A stretch of 64,000 bases of DNA, taken from NCBI GenBank assembly GCA_016714895.1, contig JADKBV010000004.1:620001-684000 (forward strand). Reading direction: 5' to 3'. The DNA comes from Saprospiraceae bacterium. GTDB lineage: Bacteria > Bacteroidota > Bacteroidia > Chitinophagales > Saprospiraceae. The number at the start of each line of letters is the position of its first letter. Position 1 is the first letter of the stretch. The notes beneath the pieces are model-generated. The model made no database searches. It was not told the origin of the DNA and was given only the letters and a program-made list of their open reading frames with translations. This document shows, piece by piece, positions 7,679 through 17,162 of this stretch. The translations under genes and the position numbers were made by a program.

Positions 7679-8605
7679 TTATACCCTTCCAAACTTTTTC
7701 TCAAAATTTTGTTTTTGCTGGCTTTTTAATGCTTCCAAATCACTTGGAACATCTCTTTTCCATCGTTTATGGGACCAGAGCCAATATTCAGGAGCATCAA
7801 GTATGTCTTTTTCAAGCAAACGGGTGTGGGCCTCTGTGATTTCTCCCCAGGAAGTTTGTCGGGGATCTTCTGTAATTGTTTGCAAAATAATGCGGTAATA
7901 TCCTCTTTTTACTTTTTTCATTGTGTAATAAACAACCGGAAAATCATAAGTAAATGCCATCATTTCTGCACCAAAAAGGACAGGGGTTTGTTGATTTAAA
8001 AAAGGCAGCCAATAACTTTTACCCGAATCTGTCGGAGATTGATCTGTCAAAACCAATAATGAAACCGGAGTATTTTTATTGGTTGCCAAAATGTCCTTAA
8101 AGTTTTTTGCATGAGCGATGATCATACCATACCGGCCTCTCAGTTGGTTCAGTTTTTTATCCCAAAATCCATTTGAAAGTGGTTTTCCGATACCGATTGC
8201 CTGATGCGGAAACAAATGGTTTTGTGAAGTAATCATCCACTCCCAATTGTTGTAATGACCTGCTACCAAAATGACACTTTTTCCTTTTTTGTATAATTTT
8301 TCCAAAAGTTCCGGATTATCTGCCACTACTCTTTTAGAAAGCTCCTTTTGTGAAATACTCAAATTTTTGATACCTTCCGCCATGAGGTCAGCAAGGTGAC
8401 GATAAAAATGGTTGCTTAAAAGATGAATTTCTTCCTGAGATTTGTCGGGAAAAGAACGTTGTAAATTTTGTATAATGACTTTTTTCCGGTAAGGAAATAC
8501 CGTACGTAACAAAAAATAAAATACATCAGCAATCAGGTATATTAACCATAAAGGCAGCCTGGAAATCGGAAAAATGAGGATATAATATAAAATGGCGGAA
8601 AACAA
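7679..8605 (-). CDS. Lysophospholipid / lipid A biosynthesis acyltransferase (LpxL/HtrB family)
   Basis: Membrane-associated acyltransferase that adds a fatty acyl chain to lipid A or a lysophospholipid-like acceptor. The N-terminal 30 residues are a hydrophobic membrane anchor (MFSAILYYILIFPISRLPLWLI). The catalytic HxxxxD/E block appears as GHYNNWEW at about residue 117, and DQSPTD and the later PVVYYTMKK strand fit the LABLAT family. The length of 308 aa is typical. It lies upstream of the his promoter on the same strand but about 190 bp away, and the his operon has its own promoter. The exact acceptor cannot be told. Confidence 0.9.
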   Translation of the reverse strand: MFSAILYYILIFPISRLPLWLIYLIADVFYFLLRTVFPYRKKVIIQNLQRSFPDKSQEEIHLLSNHFYRHLADLMAEGIKNLSISQKELSKRVVADNPELLEKLYKKGKSVILVAGHYNNWEWMITSQNHLFPHQAIGIGKPLSNGFWDKKLNQLRGRYGMIIAHAKNFKDILATNKNTPVSLLVLTDQSPTDSGKSYWLPFLNQQTPVLFGAEMMAFTYDFPVVYYTMKKVKRGYYRIILQTITEDPRQTSWGEITEAHTRLLEKDILDAPEYWLWSHKRWKRDVPSDLEALKSQQKQNFEKKFGRV

Positions 8606-8641
8606 GGTTCGTCTGATTTAAGGTTAAATGTACGATGTTGT

Positions 8642-8911
8642 TTAATATTTTGGTGTGTTTATTTTTTGTATTCTTCCTTTTGAAGGCTTGAACATAAACC
8701 TGAAAGTCGTTTTAGATGTCGGTACGTTTATAAAACAACTCGCTGCAACATAAAAAAGAATGTTTTGGTCTTTTTTGTGAAAACCAGTTTCATAATTGTC
8801 CTTTGACGGAAAAACAGTGCTCCTTTTGTACCACAAGGTAAAATTAATGTAATCATCCATCTGATTGACCTGATTTATTCCGTAGGTTTTCCTGACTTTG
8901 ACAACATCTTT
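8642..8911 (-). pseudogene. Possible gene relic upstream of the acyltransferase
   Basis: The 760-base stretch 8606-9364 has no convincing intact gene. On the minus strand one frame is open from just after a stop at 8912-8914 to 8642 and reads like coding sequence (KVRKTYGINQVNQMDDYINF and onward), but an ATG occurs only at 8860 and no start signal is visible. Immediately upstream other minus frames are briefly open (one contains LSGGTYAVRIIIK, reminiscent of a beta-strand ending of secreted proteins) and are broken by stops. This pattern fits a decayed exported-protein gene, but I do not recognise the family. Confidence 0.22.
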
Positions 8912-9364
8912 TTATAATAATCCTGACAGCGTAAGTGCCTCCTGACAAACCCTGTTCCCTGCGACAGTGAAGAGTAAGAATGGTTTAGCATATGATTTAC
9001 AACTTTTGCGGACAACTGACATTGAGTCCGGATTGGCCATAATAATTGTTGGCAAGCCTGTTATTGCTTAAATACTCAAATATTTTTATTTTTATCCTTA
9101 AAGCTTAGGTTTTGCTTATCGTTTGCAATATCCTGCAAGTAAAGAGGCTTTCCTTCCAAATACTGAAAGGACACTATTTTTTATAAGTGACCTTTACCTT
9201 TTGGTGGTTATCATTCTGATGAATACCATAAAAAAAGTAGTTCACGTGACAAAAACATCATCATTATCCGATAAAAATCCTTTTTTGTCGAAATTTTGTA
9301 TTAAAAAATGTTTTAAAGAAATACTTTTGATGTAAATCTTTTAAATCAAATCAATTTATTCAAC

Positions 9365-10111
9365 ATGAAATCAAAAAATCTTCTTTTTATCATTTTATTT
9401 ACTTTCCTGAATTCTGTAGGCTACAGCCAAACAGTAGATGAAATACTGCATAAATATTTTGAAAATATCGGGGGAAAAGAGGCTATCAGCAATATCACGT
9501 CAACCCGAATGACCGGAAAAGTAAAAGCTCAGGGTATGGAATTTCCAACCATAATGCTTTCCAAAGGTGTAAAACAAAAAATCTCTTTTTCTTTTCAGGG
9601 TATGGAGTTTGTACAACCTTGTTTTGATGGAGAAACGGGATGGCAAACCAACTTTATGAACATGAAAGCTGAAAAAATGGAAAAAGAAGACAGCGAGTTG
9701 CTAAAATCGCAGTTTGAAGACTTTCCGGACGCTTTTTTGAAATATAAAGAAAAAGGATACAAAGCCGAATTGTTAGGAAGTGAGACAGCTGAAGGAACAG
9801 ACTGTTTCAAAATAAAACTCACAAAAAAACCATTAATCGTCAATGGTGTTGAGGAAGAAAATTCGACCATTTACTATTTCGACAAAGAAAATTTTGTTCC
9901 TATTTTAACCAAATCGATAATCCCTAAAGGCCCGGCAAAAGGGAAATATCAGGAAACTGTTCTTTCTGATTATCAGGAAACAAACGGAGTGGTTTTCCCT
10001 TTTTCAATAACATCAAAATATGATGGTCAAATCGCAGCGTCGATTGCTATAGAAAAGGTAGAAATCAACGTTCCTATCAACGATACTGAATTTGTTTTTC
10101 CGGGAGAATAA
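9365..10111 (+). CDS. LolA-like outer-membrane lipoprotein-sorting-type protein
   Basis: A 248 aa secreted protein with a clear signal peptide (MKSKNLLFIILFTFLNSVGYSQ). The mature part starts TVDEILHKYFENIGGKEAI, the hallmark of the LolA-like group widespread in Bacteroidota, where a helix is followed by an open beta-barrel half-shell. Later segments (ETGWQTNFMNMKAEKM, IYYFDKENFVPILT, DYQETNGVVFPFSI) are typical alternating strands of this fold. Genuine LolA carries lipoproteins across the periplasm; this subgroup often accompanies peptidases and its ligand is unknown. The next gene follows 118 bp later on the same strand. Confidence 0.75.
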   Translation: MKSKNLLFIILFTFLNSVGYSQTVDEILHKYFENIGGKEAISNITSTRMTGKVKAQGMEFPTIMLSKGVKQKISFSFQGMEFVQPCFDGETGWQTNFMNMKAEKMEKEDSELLKSQFEDFPDAFLKYKEKGYKAELLGSETAEGTDCFKIKLTKKPLIVNGVEEENSTIYYFDKENFVPILTKSIIPKGPAKGKYQETVLSDYQETNGVVFPFSITSKYDGQIAASIAIEKVEINVPINDTEFVFPGE

Positions 10112-10229
10112 CATCGATCAACATAGCCCTTTGTTATAAATAGCTTCTTAGCTCTTATTTTTTTATATATGTTTGTGTAATTTCCTTTGCACAAAGGTCT
10201 CTGATATAATCAAACCATATAACACCCTA

Positions 10230-13200
10230 ATGATGTACAAGATTTATACCCTGTTTATTCTTTTATGTGTTTCATTTACATTAACAGCACAAGTCCCCGT
10301 TCCTGTCAAAGGTGATGAAGTCTTCAATAGTCTGAAAGCCAGACAAATCGGACCGGCAGTCATGAGTGGCAGGGTCGTCGATCTGGAGGCACATCCGACA
10401 AATTCCAAAATATTTTATGTCGGATCTGCAGGTGGTGGTGTTTGGAAAACCATAAACGGAGGAATTTCTTTTAATCCGGTTTTTGACAAACATGTACAAT
10501 GTATAGGTACCGTAAAAATTGATCCTAGTGATCCCGATAATACCCTTTGGGTCGGAACGGGAGAAACCTGGACAAGAAACAGTGTCAGCATAGGAGACGG
10601 AATTTATAAATCAACAGATGGTGGTCTGAATTGGCAAAAAAAGGGTCTGGAAAAGTCAGAAAGAATCAGTGACATCGTCATTCACCCGAAAAACTCCAAA
10701 GTTGTATTTGTCGGCGTTTTAGGCGCTCTTTGGGGTGATAGCGAAGACAGAGGCATTTATAAAACAGAAGATGGCGGAGAAACCTGGACTAAAATATTTT
10801 ATATCAATCCGACAACCGGTTGTTCAGATCTGATCATTGATCCTTCCAACCCGGAAATAATGTACGCTTCTTTTTGGGAATTCAGACGTACGGCCTATTC
10901 TTTTAATTCGGGAGGCTACAACTCTGCCCTTTATAAATCAACAGATGGCGGGAAGACTTGGAACAAAATTCACAACGGTTTCCCTTCCGGAAAATTAGGT
11001 AGAATCACGGTTGCTGTTGCGCCTTCAAATCCAAATCGCCTGTATTCAGTCATTGAATCAGAAAAAGAAAGTGACAAAGGATTGTACAGATCAGATGATG
11101 CCGGACAAAATTGGAAAAAAGTGAATGGTGATTTCGAACTTGTCATACGACCGTTTTATTTTTCAAGAATTGTAGTTGATCCGAAAAATCCTGATGTACT
11201 TGTAAAAGCCGGATTATTCGGATACATGAGTAAAGACGGAGGGAATACATTCAGATCTATTCAAGGCGGTATTCATGCAGATTTTCACGACTTTATTTTT
11301 GATCCGAATAATTCTGACAAAATGGTGGTAGGTACAGATGGCGGTGTATACAGAAGTTGGGATGGCGGTACGATATGGGAAATGGTCAAAGGACTTCCTC
11401 TTTCCCAGTTTTATCATGTTTCAGTAGATAACCAAAAACCATATTGGGTTTATGGCGGATTACAGGATAATGGTTCGTGGGTAGGACCAAGCAGCAAGCC
11501 GGGAGGTATCAGAAACAGTGACTGGAAACCCGTGGGTTATGGTGATGGTTTCAGGGTCTATCCGCATCCAACTGATCCGAATACGGTATATTCAGAAATG
11601 CAGGGTGCTGAAAACATCTGGCGGGTCAACGTATCCAAAAGTCTGGCAAAAACCATAAAACCATACAGAGAGGACGGTGATCCCAAACTCAGATTCAACT
11701 GGAATGCACCGTTGTCCACGAGTTTGCATAATCCGGATCGGGTATATGTCGGCAGCCAGTTTATACATGTTTCTGATGACAAAGGAGAAACCTGGAGAAA
11801 ACTATCCCCTGACCTGACCACAAATGACCCTAAAAAACAAATGCAGGCTGAATCAGGCGGGTTAAGCGCTGATAATTCAGGTGCAGAAAACCATTGTACC
11901 GTGTTTACCATCAATGAGTCGCCCTTAGATAAAAATATTATTTGGGCCGGTACCGATGATGGAAATGTTCAGGTAACCTTTGACGGGGGGAAAACCTGGG
12001 AAAATGTCAGAAAAAATATAAAAGACGTGCCTCAAAATACATGGACGTATTTTATTGAGCCCGGTAATTATGATAAAAATACAGCTTATTTGGTTTTTGA
12101 TGGTCATACCCAAAATGACATGAGACCATATGTACAAAAAACAACAGATGGAGGAAAAACCTGGAAGTCCATCGTTAATGACCAGATTCCGGTTTTTGTT
12201 CGCTCAGTCAAAGAAGATGTTCAAAATCCTGAGATTTTATATCTCGGGACAGAATGGGGATTATACCTGTCATTTGATGGTGGTACAAACTGGACAAAAT
12301 TTGAAAATAATGTCCCTTCTGTGGCTATCCATTATATGTCCATTCATAAAGAAGAAAATGCCTTGATCCTTGGAACACATGGAAGAGGTATTATCATCAT
12401 TGATGACCTGACACCTATTCAAAAAATCAAACCGGAATTTTTGGATAAAGATTTTGTTTTTGTGGATCTCAGACCAAACACTATCAATGAAACAGTGACT
12501 TTTCAAGAATTTCCACAAGTCGGAGAGTTTACAGGAGATAATCCAACTACGGCTGCCAGAATTGTGTATTATATGAACAAAAGACACACTTTTGGTAAAA
12601 TGACTTTGGAAATATTTGATGAAGACGGCAATAAAGTAGCTGATCTTCCTCCCGGAAAAAGCAAAGGTCTGAACGAAGTTTTGTGGAACTATACCCATCA
12701 GATGCCAAAAGTGGCCAAGGGAAAAACACTAACTTTTGGTGGTTTTTCTGCGCCAAAATATCCGTCCGGCAAGTATAAAGTCAGAATGACAAAAGGCAAT
12801 CAGGTTTTTGAACAGGACATAAATCTGAAATATGCAGACCAATCCATTATCTCAGAGGCAGAAAGAAAAACGCAATATGAAAAAAGTATGATGCTTTATC
12901 GTATGTCTGAAGATCTTGCCAAAGAAGTGGAAAAAATGGACCTTTTAATCAAAACCACAGAAGAAGCTTCAGCGTTGATCAAAGATAAAAAGTTGGCAAA
13001 AAAGTTGAACCTGAACGGATACAAAAAACAATTGGACCAAACCAAAGAAAAAATGGTGGTACTAACCGGTGACAATTATGTAGGTCAGGCAGAACCCAGA
13101 TTACGTGAAAAAATAGCTGCCTTGTACAGTGAAATAGTCAATTATCCCGGTGTACCTTCCAATGCACAATTAAAAAATCTTGAATTGCTTCAAAAAGAAT

Positions 13201-13319
13201 TTGAGCAAACTAAAAAAGAGGTCGACACCCTTATTCAGGAATCAAAAAACAAAAATGACATGCTTAAAAAGGCCAAAGTAAACCATAAAATTCTGGCCGA
13301 GCCTGTCGTTACTGCCTGA
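10230..13319 (+). CDS. Secreted BNR/sortilin-like beta-propeller protein (VPS10-type glycosyl hydrolase-like)
   Basis: A roughly 1030 aa exported protein. I take ATG at 10230 (or 10233) because it directly precedes a signal peptide (MYKIYTLFILLCVSFTLTAQ); an upstream in-frame codon at 10173 would add 19 unlikely residues. At least nine Asp-box motifs (STDGGLNW, TEDGGETW, STDGGKTW, SDDAGQNW, SKDGGNTF, SWDGGTIW, SDDKGETW, TFDGGKTW, TTDGGKTW) indicate a tandem seven- to ten-bladed propeller as in the VPS10/sialidase superfamily. The last 250 residues are a beta domain and a helical tail. There is no T9SS sorting domain. Often annotated as glycosyl hydrolase, but no catalytic residues for that are evident; a ligand-binding or protease-associated role is equally possible. 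Confidence 0.85.
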   Translation: MMYKIYTLFILLCVSFTLTAQVPVPVKGDEVFNSLKARQIGPAVMSGRVVDLEAHPTNSKIFYVGSAGGGVWKTINGGISFNPVFDKHVQCIGTVKIDPSDPDNTLWVGTGETWTRNSVSIGDGIYKSTDGGLNWQKKGLEKSERISDIVIHPKNSKVVFVGVLGALWGDSEDRGIYKTEDGGETWTKIFYINPTTGCSDLIIDPSNPEIMYASFWEFRRTAYSFNSGGYNSALYKSTDGGKTWNKIHNGFPSGKLGRITVAVAPSNPNRLYSVIESEKESDKGLYRSDDAGQNWKKVNGDFELVIRPFYFSRIVVDPKNPDVLVKAGLFGYMSKDGGNTFRSIQGGIHADFHDFIFDPNNSDKMVVGTDGGVYRSWDGGTIWEMVKGLPLSQFYHVSVDNQKPYWVYGGLQDNGSWVGPSSKPGGIRNSDWKPVGYGDGFRVYPHPTDPNTVYSEMQGAENIWRVNVSKSLAKTIKPYREDGDPKLRFNWNAPLSTSLHNPDRVYVGSQFIHVSDDKGETWRKLSPDLTTNDPKKQMQAESGGLSADNSGAENHCTVFTINESPLDKNIIWAGTDDGNVQVTFDGGKTWENVRKNIKDVPQNTWTYFIEPGNYDKNTAYLVFDGHTQNDMRPYVQKTTDGGKTWKSIVNDQIPVFVRSVKEDVQNPEILYLGTEWGLYLSFDGGTNWTKFENNVPSVAIHYMSIHKEENALILGTHGRGIIIIDDLTPIQKIKPEFLDKDFVFVDLRPNTINETVTFQEFPQVGEFTGDNPTTAARIVYYMNKRHTFGKMTLEIFDEDGNKVADLPPGKSKGLNEVLWNYTHQMPKVAKGKTLTFGGFSAPKYPSGKYKVRMTKGNQVFEQDINLKYADQSIISEAERKTQYEKSMMLYRMSEDLAKEVEKMDLLIKTTEEASALIKDKKLAKKLNLNGYKKQLDQTKEKMVVLTGDNYVGQAEPRLREKIAALYSEIVNYPGVPSNAQLKNLELLQKEFEQTKKEVDTLIQESKNKNDMLKKAKVNHKILAEPVVTA

Positions 13320-13335
13320 TCGGAGCTGTATTTGT

Positions 13336-13824
13336 TTATTCTTCTTTTGCTTTAACCCCTTTTTGGTAGGTTGAATAGACAAATATTTGTGCCGGCAAAT
13401 CGTTTAATTGTTTGTGGATGGAATTTCTCACATCATCCCATTCCAAACCACCAACACCTGTAGCGATTTTGGGAATGGATAAACTGTCTATATTTTCCTT
13501 TTTAATCCATTTGGCAAGTTCTTTTAAAGCATGATCCACATGACTTAAAGACGCCTTTCCGGGATGACCGCCTTTAGAATGTTCCGATGACTCCTGACAG
13601 AGAAGATTGACAATCTGAACACCGCCTACCCCTCCCCAAGCCCATATTTCACCTGTTTTGGGGTTGTGGAGTTTGCAAAAATGTCTGAAATCTTTGACCA
13701 TAGAGGGATATCTCTCCCTTAAGGCCAAAGCCAAACCCTGATCACAATGGTCCATTGGTGCCACACTTTGTACGATGGTTTTGGACTCTGATAATAAAAT
13801 GTCGCCACTAACTTCTTTAATCAT
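13336..13824 (-). CDS. Macro domain protein (ADP-ribose-binding)
   Basis: A stand-alone 162 aa macro domain. MIKEVSGDILLSESKTIVQSVAPMD is the first strand and ligand loop, with Ala-Pro replacing the usual Asn-Ala of MacroD enzymes. ALALRERYP and SIPKIATGVGGLEWDDV match the second ligand loop and last helix of the fold. Members bind ADP-ribose or its derivatives and some remove ADP-ribose from proteins or DNA; the missing catalytic Asn argues for the TARG1/ALC1-like group or simple binding. Convergent with the propeller gene, 16 bp apart. Confidence 0.85.
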   Translation of the reverse strand: MIKEVSGDILLSESKTIVQSVAPMDHCDQGLALALRERYPSMVKDFRHFCKLHNPKTGEIWAWGGVGGVQIVNLLCQESSEHSKGGHPGKASLSHVDHALKELAKWIKKENIDSLSIPKIATGVGGLEWDDVRNSIHKQLNDLPAQIFVYSTYQKGVKAKEE

Positions 13825-13927
13825 ATTTTCTTTTTTACAAAATTGCTTTTATTTTACCAAAAATCAAATGATTATCATCATGATAAGAAATGATGCAAAG
13901 CTTTCTGTAAAAGTCTTCAGAATGGAT

Positions 13928-13935
13928 TACTTTTG
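13928..13935 (+). promoter_or_regulatory. -7 box for the P-loop kinase gene
   Basis: TACTTTTG matches TAnnTTTG. Transcription would begin around 13942, which makes ATG at 13960 the real start and rules out an upstream in-frame codon at 13933. No convincing -33 TTG. Confidence 0.45.
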
Positions 13936-13959
13936 CTGCCTTTTACAACAATACCCATT

Positions 13960-14847
13960 ATGCATATTACCATTACCGGAGATTTAGGAAGCGGCAAAAG
14001 CACTGTAGCTAAAGAACTTTGCAGGATATTGGGCTTTACATATTTATCTACAGGGCAAATACAAAGGAATCTTGCTCAGGAAATGGGAATGAATACGTTG
14101 GAGTTTAATCGTTTTACAGACCAAAACCTGCATATAGACGATTATATTGATAATAAAGTAAAAGAAATAAATCAAGTCTCTGAACCTCATATTCTCGATT
14201 CGAGACTTGCCTGGCATTTTATCAAATCTTCATTTAAGATTTATCTGATGGCGTTGGATGAAGTCGCTGCTACCAGAGTTTTAAAAGATGACAAAAGAAT
14301 AGGAGAACCCGGAGCCAACGATGTTCAGGGTAAAATCAAAGAGTTGAGGGAAAGAAGAGAAAGTGAAAACCAAAGATTTGCCACTAACTATGGTGTTAAA
14401 CCCGGGTTGTTTACCGATTTTGATGCCTTAGTTGACACCTCCTCGGCCAGCATAAACGAAGTCACACAGTTGATAATTTCCTTGTACAAAAGTTACTGCG
14501 AAAACCAAAATGCCCCTAAAATCTGGTTATCTCCTCTTCGGATTTTACCGACCCGGTCAACTGTAACGCAGGATTTTTCAGACAATTACCAAGAGATACA
14601 ATCAGATTTTTTCTTGAATCCAATACCCTGCATATTATACAAAAGAGAGTTTTATGTGTATGCCAATCAAGCCTCACTGATCCAATGTCTGGATAATAAT
14701 TGTCCTTTAGTTCCGGTGACGTTGATATACAGGGAAGGTGACGGCCTTTTTGACATTCCCGGATTTATTGAAGAAAATTTTGTTGAAGAAGATTTATCAG
14801 TTTTTAGTGAAAAATATCATTTCAAATATATCCGGCAACAAGTGTGA
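13960..14847 (+). CDS. Cytidylate-kinase-like P-loop protein with C-terminal ParB-like domain
   Basis: Two-part protein of 295 aa. Residues about 1-180 form a nucleotide/CMP kinase-like P-loop domain: ITGDLGSGKSTVAKEL is Walker A, LSTGQIQRNLAQEMGM resembles the CMP-binding region and RRESENQRFATNYGV the lid. This group is annotated cytidylate-kinase-like, distinct from housekeeping Cmk. Residues about 190-295 begin IWLSPLRILPTRSTV and include FYVYANQASLIQCL and CPLVPVTLIY. This spacing resembles a ParB/sulfiredoxin-like domain (IpLskirP..., a ligand position at ...yyvidGhhR, then vPv.vi), although the usual GxxR is replaced by ANQAS. That assignment is inference. Substrate unknown. Start chosen from the promoter. 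Confidence 0.7.
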   Translation: MHITITGDLGSGKSTVAKELCRILGFTYLSTGQIQRNLAQEMGMNTLEFNRFTDQNLHIDDYIDNKVKEINQVSEPHILDSRLAWHFIKSSFKIYLMALDEVAATRVLKDDKRIGEPGANDVQGKIKELRERRESENQRFATNYGVKPGLFTDFDALVDTSSASINEVTQLIISLYKSYCENQNAPKIWLSPLRILPTRSTVTQDFSDNYQEIQSDFFLNPIPCILYKREFYVYANQASLIQCLDNNCPLVPVTLIYREGDGLFDIPGFIEENFVEEDLSVFSEKYHFKYIRQQV

Positions 14848-14936
14848 TAAACAAATATGCCGGTTTTTTGTCATAAAGACCTCATCATAAGAATCGAATT
14901 TTTCTGTCAATCAACCATGTAGCAACAGATTTATTT

Positions 14937-14944
14937 TACCTTTG
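14937..14944 (+). promoter_or_regulatory. -7 box for tdk-nadB
   Basis: TACCTTTG matches TAnnTTTG and lies 18 bases before the tdk ATG, giving a very short leader. No clear -33 element. Confidence 0.45.
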
Positions 14945-14961
14945 CAAAGGAAATTTTTTAT

Positions 14962-15558
14962 ATGTTTTTAGAACCAAGTTTTCGGAATCAACGTAGTGGC
15001 TGGATTGAAGTCATTTGCGGGTCCATGTTTTCCGGGAAAACAGAGGAATTGATCAGAAGGATACGACGGGCAAAATATGCCAATCAAAGGATTCAAATCT
15101 TCAAACCTGAAAAAGATATTCGATATGACATTGAAAAAGTGGTTTCCCATGACGAAAACAGTATCGACAGTATTCCCATAAGGACCAGTAAAGAAATCTA
15201 TCAATACGTATCAGATATCAATGTCGTAGGAATTGACGAAGCTCAATTTTTTGACGATTCTTTGCCGGAGGTGTGTCAAAAACTCGCTATCAAAGGAATC
15301 CGGGTCATCATAGCCGGGCTGGATATGGATTACAAAGGAAGGCCGTTCGGACCAATGCCTTCTTTGCTTTCGGTCGCTGAATATATTACAAAGGTTCATG
15401 CTATTTGTCCTCATTGCGGCAACCTGGCAACACATTCGTATCGACTCAGCGACGAAGAAGAAACCGTAGTTTTGGGTGAAAAGGATAAATACGAACCAAG
15501 ATGCCGGCTTTGTTTTGAAATGGGAAATATTCTTGATTTTAGAAATCTAACAGAATAA
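14962..15558 (+). CDS. tdk: Thymidine kinase (type II)
   Basis: Salvage kinase converting thymidine to dTMP with ATP. Walker A GSMFSGKTEELIRR near residue 22, the Walker B DEAQFF at about residue 93, and a zinc ribbon formed by CPHC and a later CRLC pair, the type II TK lasso domain arrangement. The 198 aa length is normal for Bacteroidota. nadB starts two bases after the stop codon, so the two are probably cotranscribed though metabolically unrelated. Confidence 0.96.
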   Translation: MFLEPSFRNQRSGWIEVICGSMFSGKTEELIRRIRRAKYANQRIQIFKPEKDIRYDIEKVVSHDENSIDSIPIRTSKEIYQYVSDINVVGIDEAQFFDDSLPEVCQKLAIKGIRVIIAGLDMDYKGRPFGPMPSLLSVAEYITKVHAICPHCGNLATHSYRLSDEEETVVLGEKDKYEPRCRLCFEMGNILDFRNLTE

Positions 15559-15560
15559 AT

Positions 15561-17162
15561 GTGAATCAATCAGATGTTTTAATCATAGGCGCAGGAGTTG
15601 CCGGATATTCATTAGCTATCAGACTGGCTCAGAAAAGACCTGAACTTTCTGTCACTGTTCTGACCAAAAGTACCGAAAAAGAAAGCAACACCAGTTATGC
15701 ACAGGGTGGTGTCGCTGCCGTTTGGGACAAAAGTCTGGATAATTTTCAAAAACATATTGAGGATACACTGGATGCGGGCGATGGTATTTGTAATGAAAAA
15801 ATTGTAGAAATCGTAGTAAAAGAAGGACCTGAACGCATAGCTGATATCATTGATTGGGGTGCGCGGTTTGATAAAAACAAGGAAGGTAACTACGATCTTG
15901 GTAAAGAAGGCGGCCATTCTGAAAACAGGATCCTGCATTATAAAGATATTACCGGATGGGAAATACAACGAACATTAAATGATAAAGCTAAGGAATATTC
16001 AAATATAACCTTTCACGAACATTATTATGCTATTGATATCATAACCCAACATCATCTGGGAAGGAATATCACCAGACTCACGCCTGATATCGAATGTTAC
16101 GGAGCCTATGTACTAAATAAAAAAACAAAAGAAATTGAAACATTTTTGTCAAAAGTCACTGTGTTGGCAACGGGAGGCGCCGGTCAGGTCTACAAAGCAA
16201 CTACAAACCCTGTCATCGCTACAGGCGATGGTATAGCCATGTTTTACAGAGCAAAAGGAAGAGTTGCCAACATGGAATTTGTACAGTTTCATCCCACTTC
16301 TTTATATAATCCGGCAGGGGATAATCCTGCATTTCTGGTTTCGGAAGCAGTAAGAGGTTTCGGAGCCATCCTAAAAACGAGTGATGGTAAAGAATTTATG
16401 CACAAATATGATAAAAGGTTGTCTCTTGCGCCCAGAGATATCGTAGCCAGAGCCATTGACAATGAAATGAAAATTCGTGGTGAAGAATTTGTTTATCTGG
16501 ATTGTACCCATCTCAATCAGGAAGCTTTTTACTCACATTTTCCTAACATAACCGATAAATGCAAAAGTTTGGGTATTGACCCTGCCAAAGATTACATCCC
16601 TGTAGTCCCCGCATGTCATTACATATGTGGAGGTATTAACACAGATGAAATGGGCAAAACCTCTGTTAACCGCTTGTATGCAGCTGGTGAATGCACCAAT
16701 ACAGGATTGCACGGTGCAAACAGGCTGGCCTCAAACTCATTATTGGAAGGATTGGTTTTTGCTGAAAGAATACAGAGAGATATTATGGATACAATTGATG
16801 GAGTTAGTCTTCAAAACAATATTCCTGACTGGAATGCAGAAGGTACAACGGAACCCAAAGAAATGGTATTAATTACTCAAAGTCTAAAGGAGCTTAAAGA
16901 AATCATGAGCAGTTATGTCGGTATTGTCAGATCTGATGTTCGTTTGAAAAGGGCTCTGGACAGACTTGAGATATTATATAAAGAAACTGAAAATTTATAC
17001 CACACGACAACCTTGTCTCCGCAGTTGTGTGAATTGAGAAACCTGATTACTATAGCTTATCTGATTACAAAGGCCGCCAGTATGAGAAAAGAAAGCAGGG
17101 GTTTACATTTTACAACTGATTATCCTGATAAGTTTTCTTACAAGGATACTACCTGGCTTTAG
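15561..17162 (+). CDS. nadB: L-aspartate oxidase
   Basis: FAD-dependent oxidase producing iminoaspartate, the first step of de novo NAD synthesis. Motifs: DVLIIGAGVAGYSLAIRLA (Rossmann dinucleotide-binding), NTSYAQGGVAAVWD, VLATGGAGQVY, FVQFHPTSLY, the catalytic Arg in APRDIVARAID, and GECTNTGLHGANRLASNSL near the FAD. The length of 533 aa is typical. The start is a GTG at 15561, two bases after tdk stops; no in-frame ATG fits the N-terminal fold. nadA and nadC are not in the window. The last 14 bases overlap the convergent gene on the other strand. Confidence 0.96.
   Translation: MNQSDVLIIGAGVAGYSLAIRLAQKRPELSVTVLTKSTEKESNTSYAQGGVAAVWDKSLDNFQKHIEDTLDAGDGICNEKIVEIVVKEGPERIADIIDWGARFDKNKEGNYDLGKEGGHSENRILHYKDITGWEIQRTLNDKAKEYSNITFHEHYYAIDIITQHHLGRNITRLTPDIECYGAYVLNKKTKEIETFLSKVTVLATGGAGQVYKATTNPVIATGDGIAMFYRAKGRVANMEFVQFHPTSLYNPAGDNPAFLVSEAVRGFGAILKTSDGKEFMHKYDKRLSLAPRDIVARAIDNEMKIRGEEFVYLDCTHLNQEAFYSHFPNITDKCKSLGIDPAKDYIPVVPACHYICGGINTDEMGKTSVNRLYAAGECTNTGLHGANRLASNSLLEGLVFAERIQRDIMDTIDGVSLQNNIPDWNAEGTTEPKEMVLITQSLKELKEIMSSYVGIVRSDVRLKRALDRLEILYKETENLYHTTTLSPQLCELRNLITIAYLITKAASMRKESRGLHFTTDYPDKFSYKDTTWL

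Noticed and set aside
9123..9335. A 70-codon plus frame before the LolA-like gene
   Set aside because: No recognisable domain, no promoter, and a composition like spacer DNA; more likely chance.
10173..10229. N-terminal extension of the BNR protein
   Set aside because: The 19 extra residues precede a normal signal peptide that begins at 10230, so the extension is not credible.
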